DNA of 15,034 nucleotides from Desulfurococcales archaeon (lineage in GTDB: Archaea > Thermoproteota > Thermoprotei_A > Sulfolobales > NBVN01): the NCBI GenBank assembly GCA_021160415.1, contig JAGHCP010000034.1, forward strand, positions 1 through 15,034. The letters run 5' to 3'. The notes beneath the pieces are model-generated. The model made no database searches. It saw nothing but the letters and a program-made list of their open reading frames with translations, and was not told where the DNA came from. A program made the position numbers and the translations under genes. How positions within the stretch are numbered: position 1 is the stretch's first letter; every line of letters begins with the position of its first letter. Of this stretch, positions 1 through 7,655 are shown piece after piece.

Positions 1-1743
1 AAAACGAAACAAAAAAGTCAATAATATACATCTGACGATAAACCCTAGAGCCAACATACCGTTAACGTATCCCTTAAGTTCACTGTAAACCTCGTTTAAG
101 CCTCTGTCCGACATCAGTCCGGCTATGGGTAGCTTAACGGAGGCGATTACCGAGTCGTTCAGCACGGCCACCATCCCGCCCCCCATCCTGACGAGTTCAT
201 TCACGGCTCTAGTCATCTCCCTCTTAGACCTACCCACTACTATAACGTTGTGGACATCATGGGCTATAGTTTGGGCTACAGCTCCTTTAACAAGCCCTAG
301 ACCAGTAACCAGCCCTTTACCCACGTTACCTGTTGCGTGGTGTCTCTCAACAGTGGCGACGTAAGCCAAGTCACCCCTTTCTGGAAGAACTATTTCTCCC
401 TCAACCACTTCAACCTCAACGACCTCCTTCTTCGTCAAGGCCTTACCGGGTATTGCCTTAATGGCGAGGTAGTTTACCCTTCCCTCCTTGATAGGCGCCT
501 TAATGCTGAAGTCCTCCGGGACGACTTCCTTACCCACATTCATGGTTTCGTACGCTTTCCGCGGGTATTTGTATTTCCCCCTATCCGCGGCGACGTATCT
601 CCCGTCCTTCACAACGATCTCCCCGCCAACCACAACGTCCCTCACTTTGAACCTCCTGAAGCTCTCTAACACCACTATATCGGCGAACCTCCCGGGAACT
701 ACGGCCCCAACCTCCTTCAGACCCAAGTACTGGGCTGGGTTAAGCGTCGCCATCTGAACAGCAGTTATGGGGTCAACACCTAGCGACACAGCCTTCCTGA
801 GAACCCTATCGAGGTGGCCCTCCTCGACTAGGTCAAGAACCTCCATATCGTCCGCGGCAAACATCAAATACCTTGTGTTTACCCGCATGTATGTCAGCAT
901 CTTAGAGAGCTCCTCAACATCCCTCCACGCGGATCCCTCCCTCATGAGTATGTGCATCCCGTTCCTGAGCTTAGTCAGCGCCTCGGACATGTATACAGAC
1001 TCATGGTCGCCTTCAATGCCTGCAGTAGCGTAAGGCACTATGAGTTCCTCCGGAAGTTGAGGTGCGTGGCCGTCGACTAGCTTCCCAAGCTCCTTCGCGG
1101 CCACTATCTTAGAAAGAACCCCCTCATCCCCCTCAACAACGCTTGCGAAGTCCATAACCTCCCCAAGACCTATGACTTCATCCATGCTGAGCAGTTCCCT
1201 AACCTCATCAGGCCCTATGGTTTGGCCGGGGGTGTCGAAGCCGGATTTTGTTGGGGGGACGCAGGAGGGCGCATAGAAAAATATTCTGAGGGGGGTGTAC
1301 CTAGATTCCTCAATGAACATCCTAACCCCTTCAACACCTAACACGTTACCTATTTCATGGGGATCAGCGGCGACCGTTGTAGTTCCATGCATAAGCACTG
1401 CTTTACCGAACTCCTGAACCGTTAGGAGGGAGGACTCAACATGCACATGGGGCTCCACAAACCCTGGAGTCACGACTTCAGCATCCCGTGCGTCCAGTAT
1501 TACGGTTGAGTCACCCCTATACCTATCTATGTCGAAATAACCGACCCTCACAACATACTCATCCCAGACAGCTATATTGACGGCTTCACGGATATCTCCG
1601 ACAATCACATCGACTAGGTTTGCGTTCTTTATTATGAGTGATGACTTTATTTTCCCTTGTGAAGCCAATATTAAGTTCTTCAGGAGTGGGACAGTATGCT
1701 TAAATCTTAAGACCTTTTTGTTAAGCCTGTGCCCCTCCTCCAC
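1..1743 (-). CDS. ade: Adenine deaminase, C-terminus cut by window edge
   Basis: Converts adenine to hypoxanthine and ammonia in purine salvage; cytoplasmic metal-dependent amidohydrolase. The minus frame is open from 1743 to the left edge (581 codons, no stop). Family motifs appear in order: the metal-binding HVH followed by VESS near residue 100, HGTTTVAADPHE soon after, then GLGEVM, VDGHAP, GIEGDHE and FAADD before LGVDP and ATLNPAQYLGL. The second domain retains AHDVHNVIVVG and GGGMVAV. Family members usually end within a few dozen residues of this point, so little is missing. GTG at 1743 is the first start after an in-frame stop and has GTGAT, matching the anti-Shine-Dalgarno complement, six bases upstream. 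The final residues before the edge are less typical of the family. Divergent from the MTA/SAH deaminase-type gene across a 79-base gap. Confidence 0.93.
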   Translation of the reverse strand, partial: MEEGHRLNKKVLRFKHTVPLLKNLILASQGKIKSSLIIKNANLVDVIVGDIREAVNIAVWDEYVVRVGYFDIDRYRGDSTVILDARDAEVVTPGFVEPHVHVESSLLTVQEFGKAVLMHGTTTVAADPHEIGNVLGVEGVRMFIEESRYTPLRIFFYAPSCVPPTKSGFDTPGQTIGPDEVRELLSMDEVIGLGEVMDFASVVEGDEGVLSKIVAAKELGKLVDGHAPQLPEELIVPYATAGIEGDHESVYMSEALTKLRNGMHILMREGSAWRDVEELSKMLTYMRVNTRYLMFAADDMEVLDLVEEGHLDRVLRKAVSLGVDPITAVQMATLNPAQYLGLKEVGAVVPGRFADIVVLESFRRFKVRDVVVGGEIVVKDGRYVAADRGKYKYPRKAYETMNVGKEVVPEDFSIKAPIKEGRVNYLAIKAIPGKALTKKEVVEVEVVEGEIVLPERGDLAYVATVERHHATGNVGKGLVTGLGLVKGAVAQTIAHDVHNVIVVGRSKREMTRAVNELVRMGGGMVAVLNDSVIASVKLPIAGLMSDRGLNEVYSELKGYVNGMLALGFIVRCILLTFLFRF

Positions 1744-1785
1744 GTCTAAATCACTTGTATGTTAAAGCATCTATGTAGTAATAAG

Positions 1786-1797
1786 GATTTATATACA
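1786..1797. promoter_or_regulatory. Shared TATA box between the two deaminase genes
   Basis: TTTATATA at 1788-1795 reads as an archaeal box A on either strand. On the plus strand it lies about 30 bases before the TTG at 1823, which predicts a leaderless or nearly leaderless transcript. On the minus strand initiation about 26 bases away would leave a leader of roughly 20 bases before the GTG at 1743, enough room for the GTGAT ribosome-binding match. It is the clearest TATA-like element in the gap. Inferred from spacing only. Confidence 0.5.
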
Positions 1798-1822
1798 ATC
1801 CCTAAATTAATAGGGTGTTGCC

Positions 1823-3222
1823 TTGACAGATATCTATCTCCGAGGCGGGTTTGTCATAACTATGGATAAGAGTAGGAGAGTGATTAGAGACGGATGTGTC
1901 GCTGTTTCCGATGGGCGCATTGAGGCTGTCGGGAAATGTACCGAGCTGGACAAGGACTTCAAGGGGAGGGCCAAGGAGGAGATAGATGCGAGGAGACACA
2001 TAATTATGCCTGGACTCATTGATACGCACGTTCATCTAGTACAGGGGAGCTTAAGGCTTGCGCTAATTATCGACGGCTCATTCCCTGGCTGAAGGATAGG
2101 GTTTGGCCTCTGCAGGGAAACATGACTGAGGAGGATGCATTAGCTTCCGCAACGCTAACAATGCTCGAGATGATTAAGACTGGAACCACCACCTTCCTAG
2201 AGACAGGGATGGTTGGGAGGTATGGGGTTGATGAGATAGTTGAAACTGTCCATAAGTCTGGGCTGAGGGCAGCGATAGCTCGGCACGTCATGGATATGAC
2301 GAACTACGCTACGGAGGAGAACGCACTTCACGAGGGTTTAGTTGAAACCGGAGAGTACAGCATGAGTGACACCATTCGGCTGTATAGGAAGTACCACGGC
2401 TGGGATGGGAGGATCTTCATATGGTTCGGCCCGAGGACTCCAGGCGCTGTGAGTGTTGAGCTGTTCCGCGAGATTTCAGCCAGAGCGAAAGAGTTAAAGA
2501 CAGGGATTACTATGCATCTAGCTGAGGTTAAGGAAGACGTTGAGTACCTGAAAAGAGACTTCGGGAGATCACCTATAGAGTTCGCTCATTGGGTTGGGCT
2601 GACAGGCCCTAATGTCGTCTTAGTTCACACCATTTGGATATCTGACGATGAGATAAAGCTGCTTTCAGAGACCGGAACGAATGTAAGCCATAACCCCTCC
2701 TGCAACAGCAAGCTAGGCTCAGGCATCGCTAGGGTGCCGGAAATGCTTAGGGCAGGGGTTAACGTTACCCTCGGGTGTGATGGGGGGCCTAGCAACGACA
2801 ACTACGACCTAATAGAGGAGATGAAGATCGCTGCCCTACTTCAGGGGGCAAGGCTTAGGAACCCTGAAGCATTAAGAGCTGAAGATATCTTAGAAATGGC
2901 CACTCTCAGGGGGGCCAAGGCGTTAGGGCTTGAGGGGGTTGTGGGCGCCATTGAGGAGGGGATGAAGGCCGACATAATAACGATTAATTACTGGGACCCG
3001 AAATTGATGCCCATGAATGACCCGGTCTCACACGTGGTTTACGCTGCTCACGGCGATGACGTTGCCAACGTAATTATTGACGGGAAGCTCGTTATGAAGG
3101 ATAGGAAGGTTCTGACGCTGGATGAGGATGAAGTACTTACGAACGTTGAGAAACGTGCTAGGGAGTTGTTCGAGAGGGCCGGGATATGCGTCGAACCTGA
3201 GATAAAGTGGCCCTTAATTTAG
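1823..3222 (+). pseudogene. mtaD: MTA/SAH deaminase-type amidohydrolase with single-base frameshift
   Basis: Family enzymes deaminate S-adenosylhomocysteine, methylthioadenosine or related adenosines. The first frame (TTG 1823) gives 78 residues ending in THVHLVQGSLR, with metal ligands H69 and H71. It then runs to a stop at 2090-2092 as junk. The family sequence resumes in another frame at 2056 with ACANYRRLIPW, then WPLQGNMTEEDA, and continues to 3222. Together they make about 466 residues, a normal length. Numbered on the joined protein, HLAE (H232, E235), VH (H269), SHNPS (H290) and the CDGGPSN loop (D320) are all present, so the active site is complete. One missing G in AGG-CTT (AGG-GCT expected) explains the break. 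A sequencing error or very recent mutation fits better than an old pseudogene. A restart at ATG 2122 would lack the HxH ligands. Exact substrate is unknown. Confidence 0.85.
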
Positions 3223-3581
3223 GACTGACCTGTAAGTAAAAGGATTGCTTGAGCTATGTCCCCGCCTGCCTTCTCCAAGGCCTCCACGGCCTTTTCCCTT
3301 GAGACACCAGCCTGCTCCATAACGAAGGATATGTCTTCCTCCGAGAAGCTGACCTCCCTCACCTCCTCTGAGGATTCCTCCACAACCTCCTCAGGAAGCG
3401 TAGCTACTACTTGGTAGATCTTAGTCCCCTGAACCTTCATCACGGTGACCTGCGGGTTCCTGAGAATTATCTCTTTCCCCTCGGCAGTGATGGTGACAGA
3501 CTTAACCCCTGAGAGCTCCTGAACATCTATCCCCATCCGCTTCATCATTCTCTTAAGGTCTCTCGGGTTCATGGAGAACAT
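3219..3581 (-). CDS. nac: Nascent polypeptide-associated complex protein (archaeal alpha-NAC)
   Basis: Binds ribosomes and newly made chains at the tunnel exit; archaeal NAC acts as a homodimer. The 120-residue protein starts MFSMNPRDLKRMMKRMGI, typical of archaeal NAC. A NAC beta-barrel follows (about residues 15-70, with KSVTITAEGKEIILRNPQV). After an acidic linker rich in glutamate comes a C-terminal UBA domain (about 80-120, with VSREKAVEALEKAGGDIAQAILLL). The frame is open much further upstream, but that part is antisense to the next gene. Of the clustered ATGs at 3587, 3581 and 3572, the one at 3581 is preferred because GAGGT lies seven bases upstream. Its stop codon overlaps the stop of the convergent deaminase gene by four bases. 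Confidence 0.95.
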   Translation of the reverse strand: MFSMNPRDLKRMMKRMGIDVQELSGVKSVTITAEGKEIILRNPQVTVMKVQGTKIYQVVATLPEEVVEESSEEVREVSFSEEDISFVMEQAGVSREKAVEALEKAGGDIAQAILLLTGQS

Positions 3582-3606
3582 GTACATTACCTCTGATCCA
3601 CTTATT

Positions 3607-3622
3607 ACTCCAAATAATATAG
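3607..3622. promoter_or_regulatory. Overlapping divergent promoters of NAC and aCPSF2 genes
   Basis: The gap between the two start codons is about 64 bases. An AT-rich block, CAAATAATATAGG, lies 30-35 bases before both the plus-strand ATG at 3646 and the minus-strand ATG at 3581, the expected spacing for a TATA box in each direction. It would put transcription starts within a few bases of each start codon. The placement is inferred from sequence alone. Confidence 0.4.
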
Positions 3623-3645
3623 GTTTTCCTAGGTGTGATGGAGAC

Positions 3646-4926
3646 ATGGTTAAGATGCAGTTGAAAGTTTTGGGAGGGGGACACGAGGTAGGCAGGGCCG
3701 CCATAGCCGTAGGGAGTAAAGGTAGGTACATCCTAATGGATTACGGCGTTAACTTCAGTGAGGAAGACATCCCTCAACTCCCTGACCATATAAAGCCCTC
3801 AGAATTGGAAGCGGTAGCAATCACGCACGCCCACTTGGATCATATAGGTGCTGCACCTTTTCTCTACACCACGGCTCAACTCCCAATACTTATGACCTCA
3901 ATAACTAAGGAGCTAGGTAAGCTAATGATTCAGGACTTCCTTAAGCTTTCAGGCTACTACCTTCCATTCGAGCAGGTTGACTTGGAGGTAATGCTCGATA
4001 ACGTCGTCGACGTCACGTACGGAAAGCAGTACGAGTTCGGCGACTTCAAAATTCAATTCATTAACGCAGGCCACATACCGGGTAGTGGGATGATCTACGT
4101 CGATGTGGATGGGGTTAAGGTTCTATACACAGGGGACGTCAATACTGTTGACACTAGGTTGGTTAAGGGTGCAGTCCTCACAGGCGTTAGGGCAGACGTC
4201 TTAGTGATTGAGGGCACCTACGGAAACTCGACTCACCCGCCCAGAGACGTGATAGAGAAGGAATTCATTGAGTCAGTGAAGGAGGTCGTGGAGAACGGCG
4301 GTAACGTGCTTGTCCCGTCCTTCAGTTTGGGGAGGTCACAGGAGATAATGTCTCTCCTGGCGGAGAGGTGCGATGATGCCCACGTTTTCTTCGACGGCAT
4401 GGTTCGGGTCATAACGGAGTTAATGGTGAGTCACCCGGAGTTCATCCATAAGTATGACCTCCTGACCAAGGCCGTGGAGGAATTCAAAGCGGTTAGGAAT
4501 TCGGGGGATAGGAGAAGGATAGTTAAGGGTAAGGGGAACATTATCGTTTCATCCGCTGGGATGCTTAAGGGAGGCCCTGCTCAGTACTACATAAAGAAGC
4601 TGGGCGGGAATCCTAAGAACGCCGTTTTCATGGTGTCCTACCAAGCCCCGAACACCCCTGGAAGAAAACTGCTGGAGACGGGCAAGCTAGGTGATGAGGG
4701 CTCACCTACCATTAAGGCAAGGCTTCAGTGGTTCGACTTCTCAAGCCATGCAGGTGTTGATGGTTTAATGGAGCTTGCTAGCTCAGTCACAGGGCTGAAG
4801 AAGATAGTGGTGGTACACTCAGATGAGAATGTAGGGAGTGCCTTCAAAGAAAGGCTCGGTGACATTGTCGGGGAGGAAAACGTTTTCTTCCCGACCAACG
4901 GTGAGGTCCTCACATTCGACCTCTGA
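3646..4926 (+). CDS. Archaeal CPSF2-like beta-CASP metallo-beta-lactamase ribonuclease
   Basis: Beta-CASP nucleases of this type process or degrade RNA; the archaeal aCPSF2 group lacks the N-terminal KH domains of aCPSF1. From ATG 3646 the protein has 426 residues and starts straight into the catalytic fold (QLKVLGGGHEVGR), so no KH region is present. Visible motifs are HAHLDH (61-66), AGHIPGS (H143), YTGD (D164) and the beta-CASP motif A region EGTYG (E189). The C-terminal FSSHA (H368) and VVVH (H391) fit motifs B and C. All metal ligands are there. The frame is open to an ATG at 3571, but that extension has no family similarity and would overlap NAC. GGAG sits just before 3646, and ATG 3655 is an alternative. 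The last 17 bases overlap the convergent DUF167 gene. Confidence 0.92.
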   Translation: MVKMQLKVLGGGHEVGRAAIAVGSKGRYILMDYGVNFSEEDIPQLPDHIKPSELEAVAITHAHLDHIGAAPFLYTTAQLPILMTSITKELGKLMIQDFLKLSGYYLPFEQVDLEVMLDNVVDVTYGKQYEFGDFKIQFINAGHIPGSGMIYVDVDGVKVLYTGDVNTVDTRLVKGAVLTGVRADVLVIEGTYGNSTHPPRDVIEKEFIESVKEVVENGGNVLVPSFSLGRSQEIMSLLAERCDDAHVFFDGMVRVITELMVSHPEFIHKYDLLTKAVEEFKAVRNSGDRRRIVKGKGNIIVSSAGMLKGGPAQYYIKKLGGNPKNAVFMVSYQAPNTPGRKLLETGKLGDEGSPTIKARLQWFDFSSHAGVDGLMELASSVTGLKKIVVVHSDENVGSAFKERLGDIVGEENVFFPTNGEVLTFDL

Positions 4927-5206
4927 CCTCCTTACCTAGAATTTCCTTAACCTCCTCAGCACTCAGGTTATGGATCTTCAAGGTCTTAACCCTGCCCTTA
5001 CTGCCGGCAACTATCTCCACCTTAGCGCGGAGGGTTTTCCTCAGCAATTTAATTAACTCGTCATTGGCTCTGCCCTCCCTTGGAGGGGAAGTAATGCTAA
5101 CCACCAGCCTACCCTCATCGAAGCCCTCTATACGAGCCCTTCTTGAATTGGGCTTAACGTAAACCTCAATGAGAGTCCCTCCTTCAACATCCCTAACGTG
5201 TTCCAC
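4910..5206 (-). CDS. DUF167 / YggU family protein
   Basis: Small conserved protein of unknown function found in bacteria, archaea and eukaryotes. It has 98 residues, the normal size. The core reads IEVYVKPNSRRARIEGF, then a conserved SPPREGRANDELIKLL stretch (roughly residues 45-60) and VEIVAGSKGRVKTLKI, which together identify the family. The open frame reaches 5326, but the first 40 residues of it lie antisense to the next gene and look unlike the family. GTG at 5206, with a GGGGGT stretch six bases upstream, gives the expected length. Convergent with the aCPSF2 gene, overlapping it by 17 bases, and divergent from the SIS gene across about 40 bases. Confidence 0.9.
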   Translation of the reverse strand: MEHVRDVEGGTLIEVYVKPNSRRARIEGFDEGRLVVSITSPPREGRANDELIKLLRKTLRAKVEIVAGSKGRVKTLKIHNLSAEEVKEILGKEVRGRM

Positions 5207-5218
5207 AGGGAAACCCCC

Positions 5219-5228
5219 GTTATAATTT
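5219..5228 (+). promoter_or_regulatory. TATA box of the SIS-domain gene
   Basis: GTTATAATTT lies 20-30 bases upstream of the tandem GTG GTG start at 5247-5252, consistent with a leaderless transcript. No Shine-Dalgarno sequence is seen before these codons. For the minus-strand DUF167 gene this element is too close to the start; ATTTATGC near 5237-5244 is better spaced. Inferred from spacing. Confidence 0.4.
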
Positions 5229-5246
5229 CCAGTTGCGCATAAATGT

Positions 5247-6173
5247 GTGGTGAAATGCGTGAATCTCGGTGAGTACCTAGTAGATGAAGCTATGAGGATC
5301 CCCGACCTGGTAAGGGGGGTTAGCATTGGAGGCGTCCCCGAAGCTCTCTTAAGGGGTAAGGGGTACGCCTTCGGTGCGGGGGATTCCTTCGTGGTAGCTC
5401 AGGTTATGCAGCTCTTAACAAGCCACAGAATAGTCGCCGTCGATCCATATGAGGTTCAGGTAATTCCTCCAGAAACAGCCGATGTTTGCGTAGGGATATC
5501 CGTTAAAGGCAGAACTAAGGAGGTCGTTAAAGCCTTAAACGCGCTGAAGCAGCTTGGATGCCTCACCGTAGCGGTAACGCACGAGCCTTCATCACCTGTC
5601 GGTGTAGAGCCCGACGCAGTTCTGGGAATACCTTACGGAGGTGGGAAGTTCCCCGTGGGTATAGGGAATTTCGCTTCAGCAGTGGCTATTGTTGCCGCCG
5701 CCTTAGGCCACACCATAAATGCGTCTGCTGTGACGAGCGATGAGGGAGTTTCACATGAATTGAAGGGCTTCCTAGGAGGGGATGCTGTATTAGTAGGTAC
5801 AGGCTGGGGGAGGCTGGCAGCTGAGTTCCTTTCCCTTAAGTTGGCTGAAGTGTTCTGCACGCCTGCTAGAGTTTATCACTCAGAACAATTCCTACACGCA
5901 CCCATATACGCACTTAGGGAGGGAAGTAGCACCATCATCATTGGAGATGATAGGAGGTCTGTAAACGCTTACGCAGTCCTTAAGGAGGCGGGAGTCAACG
6001 CATACCACCTTAAAACACCTCAAAGCCTGGAGGGAATGCTTACCGCGATCGCCTCAGGTGTGATGGCCATAGGGAAACTCGCGATTGATGAAGGGAGAAA
6101 AGAACCCTGTTTCATGGTTAGGAAGGGCTTCCTCGAAGCATCTACCCCCATGATTTACGGTGGGAGTACTTGA
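5247..6173 (+). CDS. Double SIS-domain phosphosugar-binding protein, probable isomerase/deaminase-like
   Basis: SIS domains bind phosphosugars in isomerases, glucosamine-6-phosphate synthases and regulators. The 308-residue protein has two. The first (about 35-155) has GYAFGAGDSFVVAQ near its nucleotide-like loop and CVGISVKGRTKEVVKALNAL (81-100), the place of the usual S-x-SGxT phosphate loop. The second (about 178-295) begins VLVGTGWGRLAAEFLSLKLAE and contains EQFLHAP (E213), like the glutamate-His-Pro region of GlmS and AgaS-type isomerases. There is no glutaminase domain, so it is not a full GlmS. The phosphate loop is SVKGRT rather than SxSGNT, which may change the ligand. Start is GTG 5247, or GTG 5250 directly after. 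Cytoplasmic; exact substrate not determined. Monocistronic by position. Confidence 0.82.
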   Translation: MVKCVNLGEYLVDEAMRIPDLVRGVSIGGVPEALLRGKGYAFGAGDSFVVAQVMQLLTSHRIVAVDPYEVQVIPPETADVCVGISVKGRTKEVVKALNALKQLGCLTVAVTHEPSSPVGVEPDAVLGIPYGGGKFPVGIGNFASAVAIVAAALGHTINASAVTSDEGVSHELKGFLGGDAVLVGTGWGRLAAEFLSLKLAEVFCTPARVYHSEQFLHAPIYALREGSSTIIIGDDRRSVNAYAVLKEAGVNAYHLKTPQSLEGMLTAIASGVMAIGKLAIDEGRKEPCFMVRKGFLEASTPMIYGGST

Positions 6174-6326
6174 AAGAACGTGGTGTGTCACCCTTTCTTA
6201 ATACACCCTAAAATTTCGGTTGCACCCGCAATTAACCTCGAACTCCTCACCATGAGCTCTAAACGAATGATCAGGATTTACGTATTCACTGAGGACTGGA
6301 GGGGATGCGGAGAAGCGGCTTCAAAG
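6174..6326. other. Gap between SIS gene and tRNA, no gene recognised
   Basis: No frame here reads as a protein family. The plus-strand frame from 6180 runs through the tRNA in antisense and is discounted. A short inverted repeat GGTG-TGT-CACC (6182-6192) followed by CTTTCTT could help end the SIS transcript, and GAAGC-G-GCTTC (6312-6322) lies just past the tRNA 3' end. Both are short and unproven. Confidence 0.3.
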
Positions 6327-6428
6327 TGGTGGGGCCGCGGGGATTTGAACCCCGGACCACGGGGATTTCCGCCTTCCTCCCGAGTGAGGACCCGAACCCC
6401 GCATTCTCCCAAGCTAAACTACGGCCCC
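6327..6428 (-). tRNA. tRNA-Pro (anticodon CGG) with 25-base intron and encoded CCA
   Basis: The minus strand folds as a full tRNA: acceptor GGGGCCG with CGGCCCC, D arm GTTT/GAAT (two G-U pairs) around a loop with GGG, and anticodon stem CGGGG/CCCCG. The T arm is CGGGG-TTCAAAT-CCCCG, followed by A73 and an encoded CCA. After removing the intron the anticodon loop is TTCGGGT, so the anticodon is CGG and reads the proline codon CCG. The length is 77 bases after splicing. AATAAA at 6455-6460 on the minus strand lies about 28 bases upstream, a good box A distance. Confidence 0.95.
6366..6390 (-). other. tRNA intron at canonical position 37/38 with BHB motif
   Basis: The intron begins just after G37 and ends before T38. 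The exon-intron junctions form a textbook bulge-helix-bulge: exon UUCG (6396-6393) pairs with intron CGGA (6371-6368) as the four-base central helix. The three-base bulges are GGU on the 5' side and AAU on the 3' side, and cutting after the second base of each releases 25 bases. Inside, CCU pairs with AGG to close the intron hairpin. This is the substrate shape of the archaeal tRNA splicing endonuclease. Confidence 0.9.
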
Positions 6429-6509
6429 ATGCCACATGATTTGTTTAGAGGGGGTTTATTTCCTTTAACTTAATTAGCGGTTAAGCTCCTTGAAATAGGG
6501 TTCAGGAGA

Positions 6510-7655
6510 TTGCTAGATGGTTTAGGGATGTTCCTGAGGGAGCTCGCCGCACCCTTCGTCGGGCGTGAGGAGGAAGCTAAGGTAGTTGTCCTTACGTTAC
6601 TCGCGAGAGAGCATGCGGTCTTTCTAGGGGAGCCTGGGGTAGCGAAGTCGGCGATAGTTAGGAGGGCTGCGGAGCTCCTTAACGCTAAGTTCTTCAAGTA
6701 CTTGCTGACTAGATTTACAGAGCCTGCTGAGCTTTTCGGGCCTCTAGACATAAGTGCCCTCAAGGAAGGTAGGTATGTGAGGATTGTTGAGGGTAAGTTG
6801 CCTGACGCTGAGATAGCGTTTCTTGATGAGGTGTTTAAGGCTAATTCAGCGATTCTGAATGCTTTGAATTCCATCCTCCAGGAGAGGGTTCTTTACGACG
6901 GATACTCAGAGATCTCGGTTCCTTTGTGGTCTCTTTTCGGGGCAAGCAATGAAGTCCCGGAAGATCCTGAGGTTGAGGCGCTTTACGATAGGTTCGCGGT
7001 GAGGCACTTCGTTCGCCCAGTGCCTGATGATCTTTGGGTGGATCTTCTGAGGGCGTCGTGGGAGCTGGAGAGAAGGGTTTACTTCCAGGGAGGTTTCGGC
7101 GGTAGGAAAGCCCTAGATATCCAAGACCTTAGGAAGTATCACGAGAGAGTGCTTAACGTTGATTTAACGCCCGTAATGGGTAAGATAACTAAGGTTTTCG
7201 CGATCCTGGAAAATAGAGGGCTGCACATAACTGACAGGAGGAAGGGTAAGCTCCTCAAGTTCGTGGCCGCTAACGCCGTACTTGAAGGCAGGGATGTCGC
7301 GTCGGAGCAGGATCTCCTAACTATGAAGTACGTCGTGCCTAAGGATTGGGATGAGTTAGAGAAGGTGGAGACAGTTCTCTCGGAGGAGTTGAAGACATCA
7401 TATAAGTACCGCAGGGAGCTTGAGGAAATCAGGACCAACGTTAAGGAAATCATGAACTACGTCCTCTCGCTAAGAGGCATCGAAAGCAAGTATATTGATT
7501 CAAGATTTAGGCTGATATCTAGGGACCTCCAGACAACGCGTGATAGGGTGTCAAGCATCGCTGCCGAGTGCAGTGATGAGAAGGTCAAGAAACTTGCTGA
7601 CGAGATTATTCAGCTAATCGATAAAACGCTAGACATCATTAAGGGGAGGAGTTAA
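6510..7655 (+). CDS. MoxR-family AAA+ ATPase
   Basis: MoxR ATPases act as chaperone-like machines that mature or remodel partners, commonly with a VWA-domain protein encoded next door. The 381-residue protein has Walker A GEPGVAKSA (40-48), the MoxR helix-2 insert region with TRFTEPAELFGPLD (67-80), and Walker B IAFLDE (102-107). Sensor GASNEVP (N147) and the arginine-containing YDRF (R161) follow. The C-terminal third (about 260-381) is a charged, helix-rich lid and tail with coiled-coil character, longer than in minimal MoxR proteins. The start is uncertain: TTG 6510 is the first in-frame start after a stop, but AGGAG is almost adjacent to it; ATG 6528 is the alternative. The stop codon shares one base with the next gene's ATG, so the two are one operon. 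Confidence 0.92.
   Translation: MLDGLGMFLRELAAPFVGREEEAKVVVLTLLAREHAVFLGEPGVAKSAIVRRAAELLNAKFFKYLLTRFTEPAELFGPLDISALKEGRYVRIVEGKLPDAEIAFLDEVFKANSAILNALNSILQERVLYDGYSEISVPLWSLFGASNEVPEDPEVEALYDRFAVRHFVRPVPDDLWVDLLRASWELERRVYFQGGFGGRKALDIQDLRKYHERVLNVDLTPVMGKITKVFAILENRGLHITDRRKGKLLKFVAANAVLEGRDVASEQDLLTMKYVVPKDWDELEKVETVLSEELKTSYKYRRELEEIRTNVKEIMNYVLSLRGIESKYIDSRFRLISRDLQTTRDRVSSIAAECSDEKVKKLADEIIQLIDKTLDIIKGRS

Noticed and set aside
125..1765. Several plus-strand open frames of 60-110 codons
   Set aside because: They lie antisense to a continuous minus-strand frame with clear adenine deaminase motifs.
2041..2065. Programmed ribosomal frameshift in the deaminase gene
   Set aside because: No X-XXY-YYZ heptamer or clear stimulatory structure is seen; a missing G is the simpler explanation, so recoding is kept only as an outside option.
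3582..3731. 50-residue N-terminal extension of NAC
   Set aside because: The extension is antisense to the aCPSF2 gene, is unlike NAC proteins, and GAGGT is correctly placed for ATG 3581.
5207..5326. N-terminal extension of the DUF167 protein to 5326
   Set aside because: It would overlap the SIS gene and exceeds the normal family length; GTG 5206 gives the usual 98 residues.
6230..6300. Possible second C/D RNA (ATGATCA and CTGA on the plus strand)
   Set aside because: Box C deviates at two positions, there is no acceptable first box, and the spacing is wrong.
6180..6473. A 97-codon plus-strand frame
   Set aside because: It runs through the tRNA-Pro gene in antisense, and part of its sequence is only the tRNA's complement.
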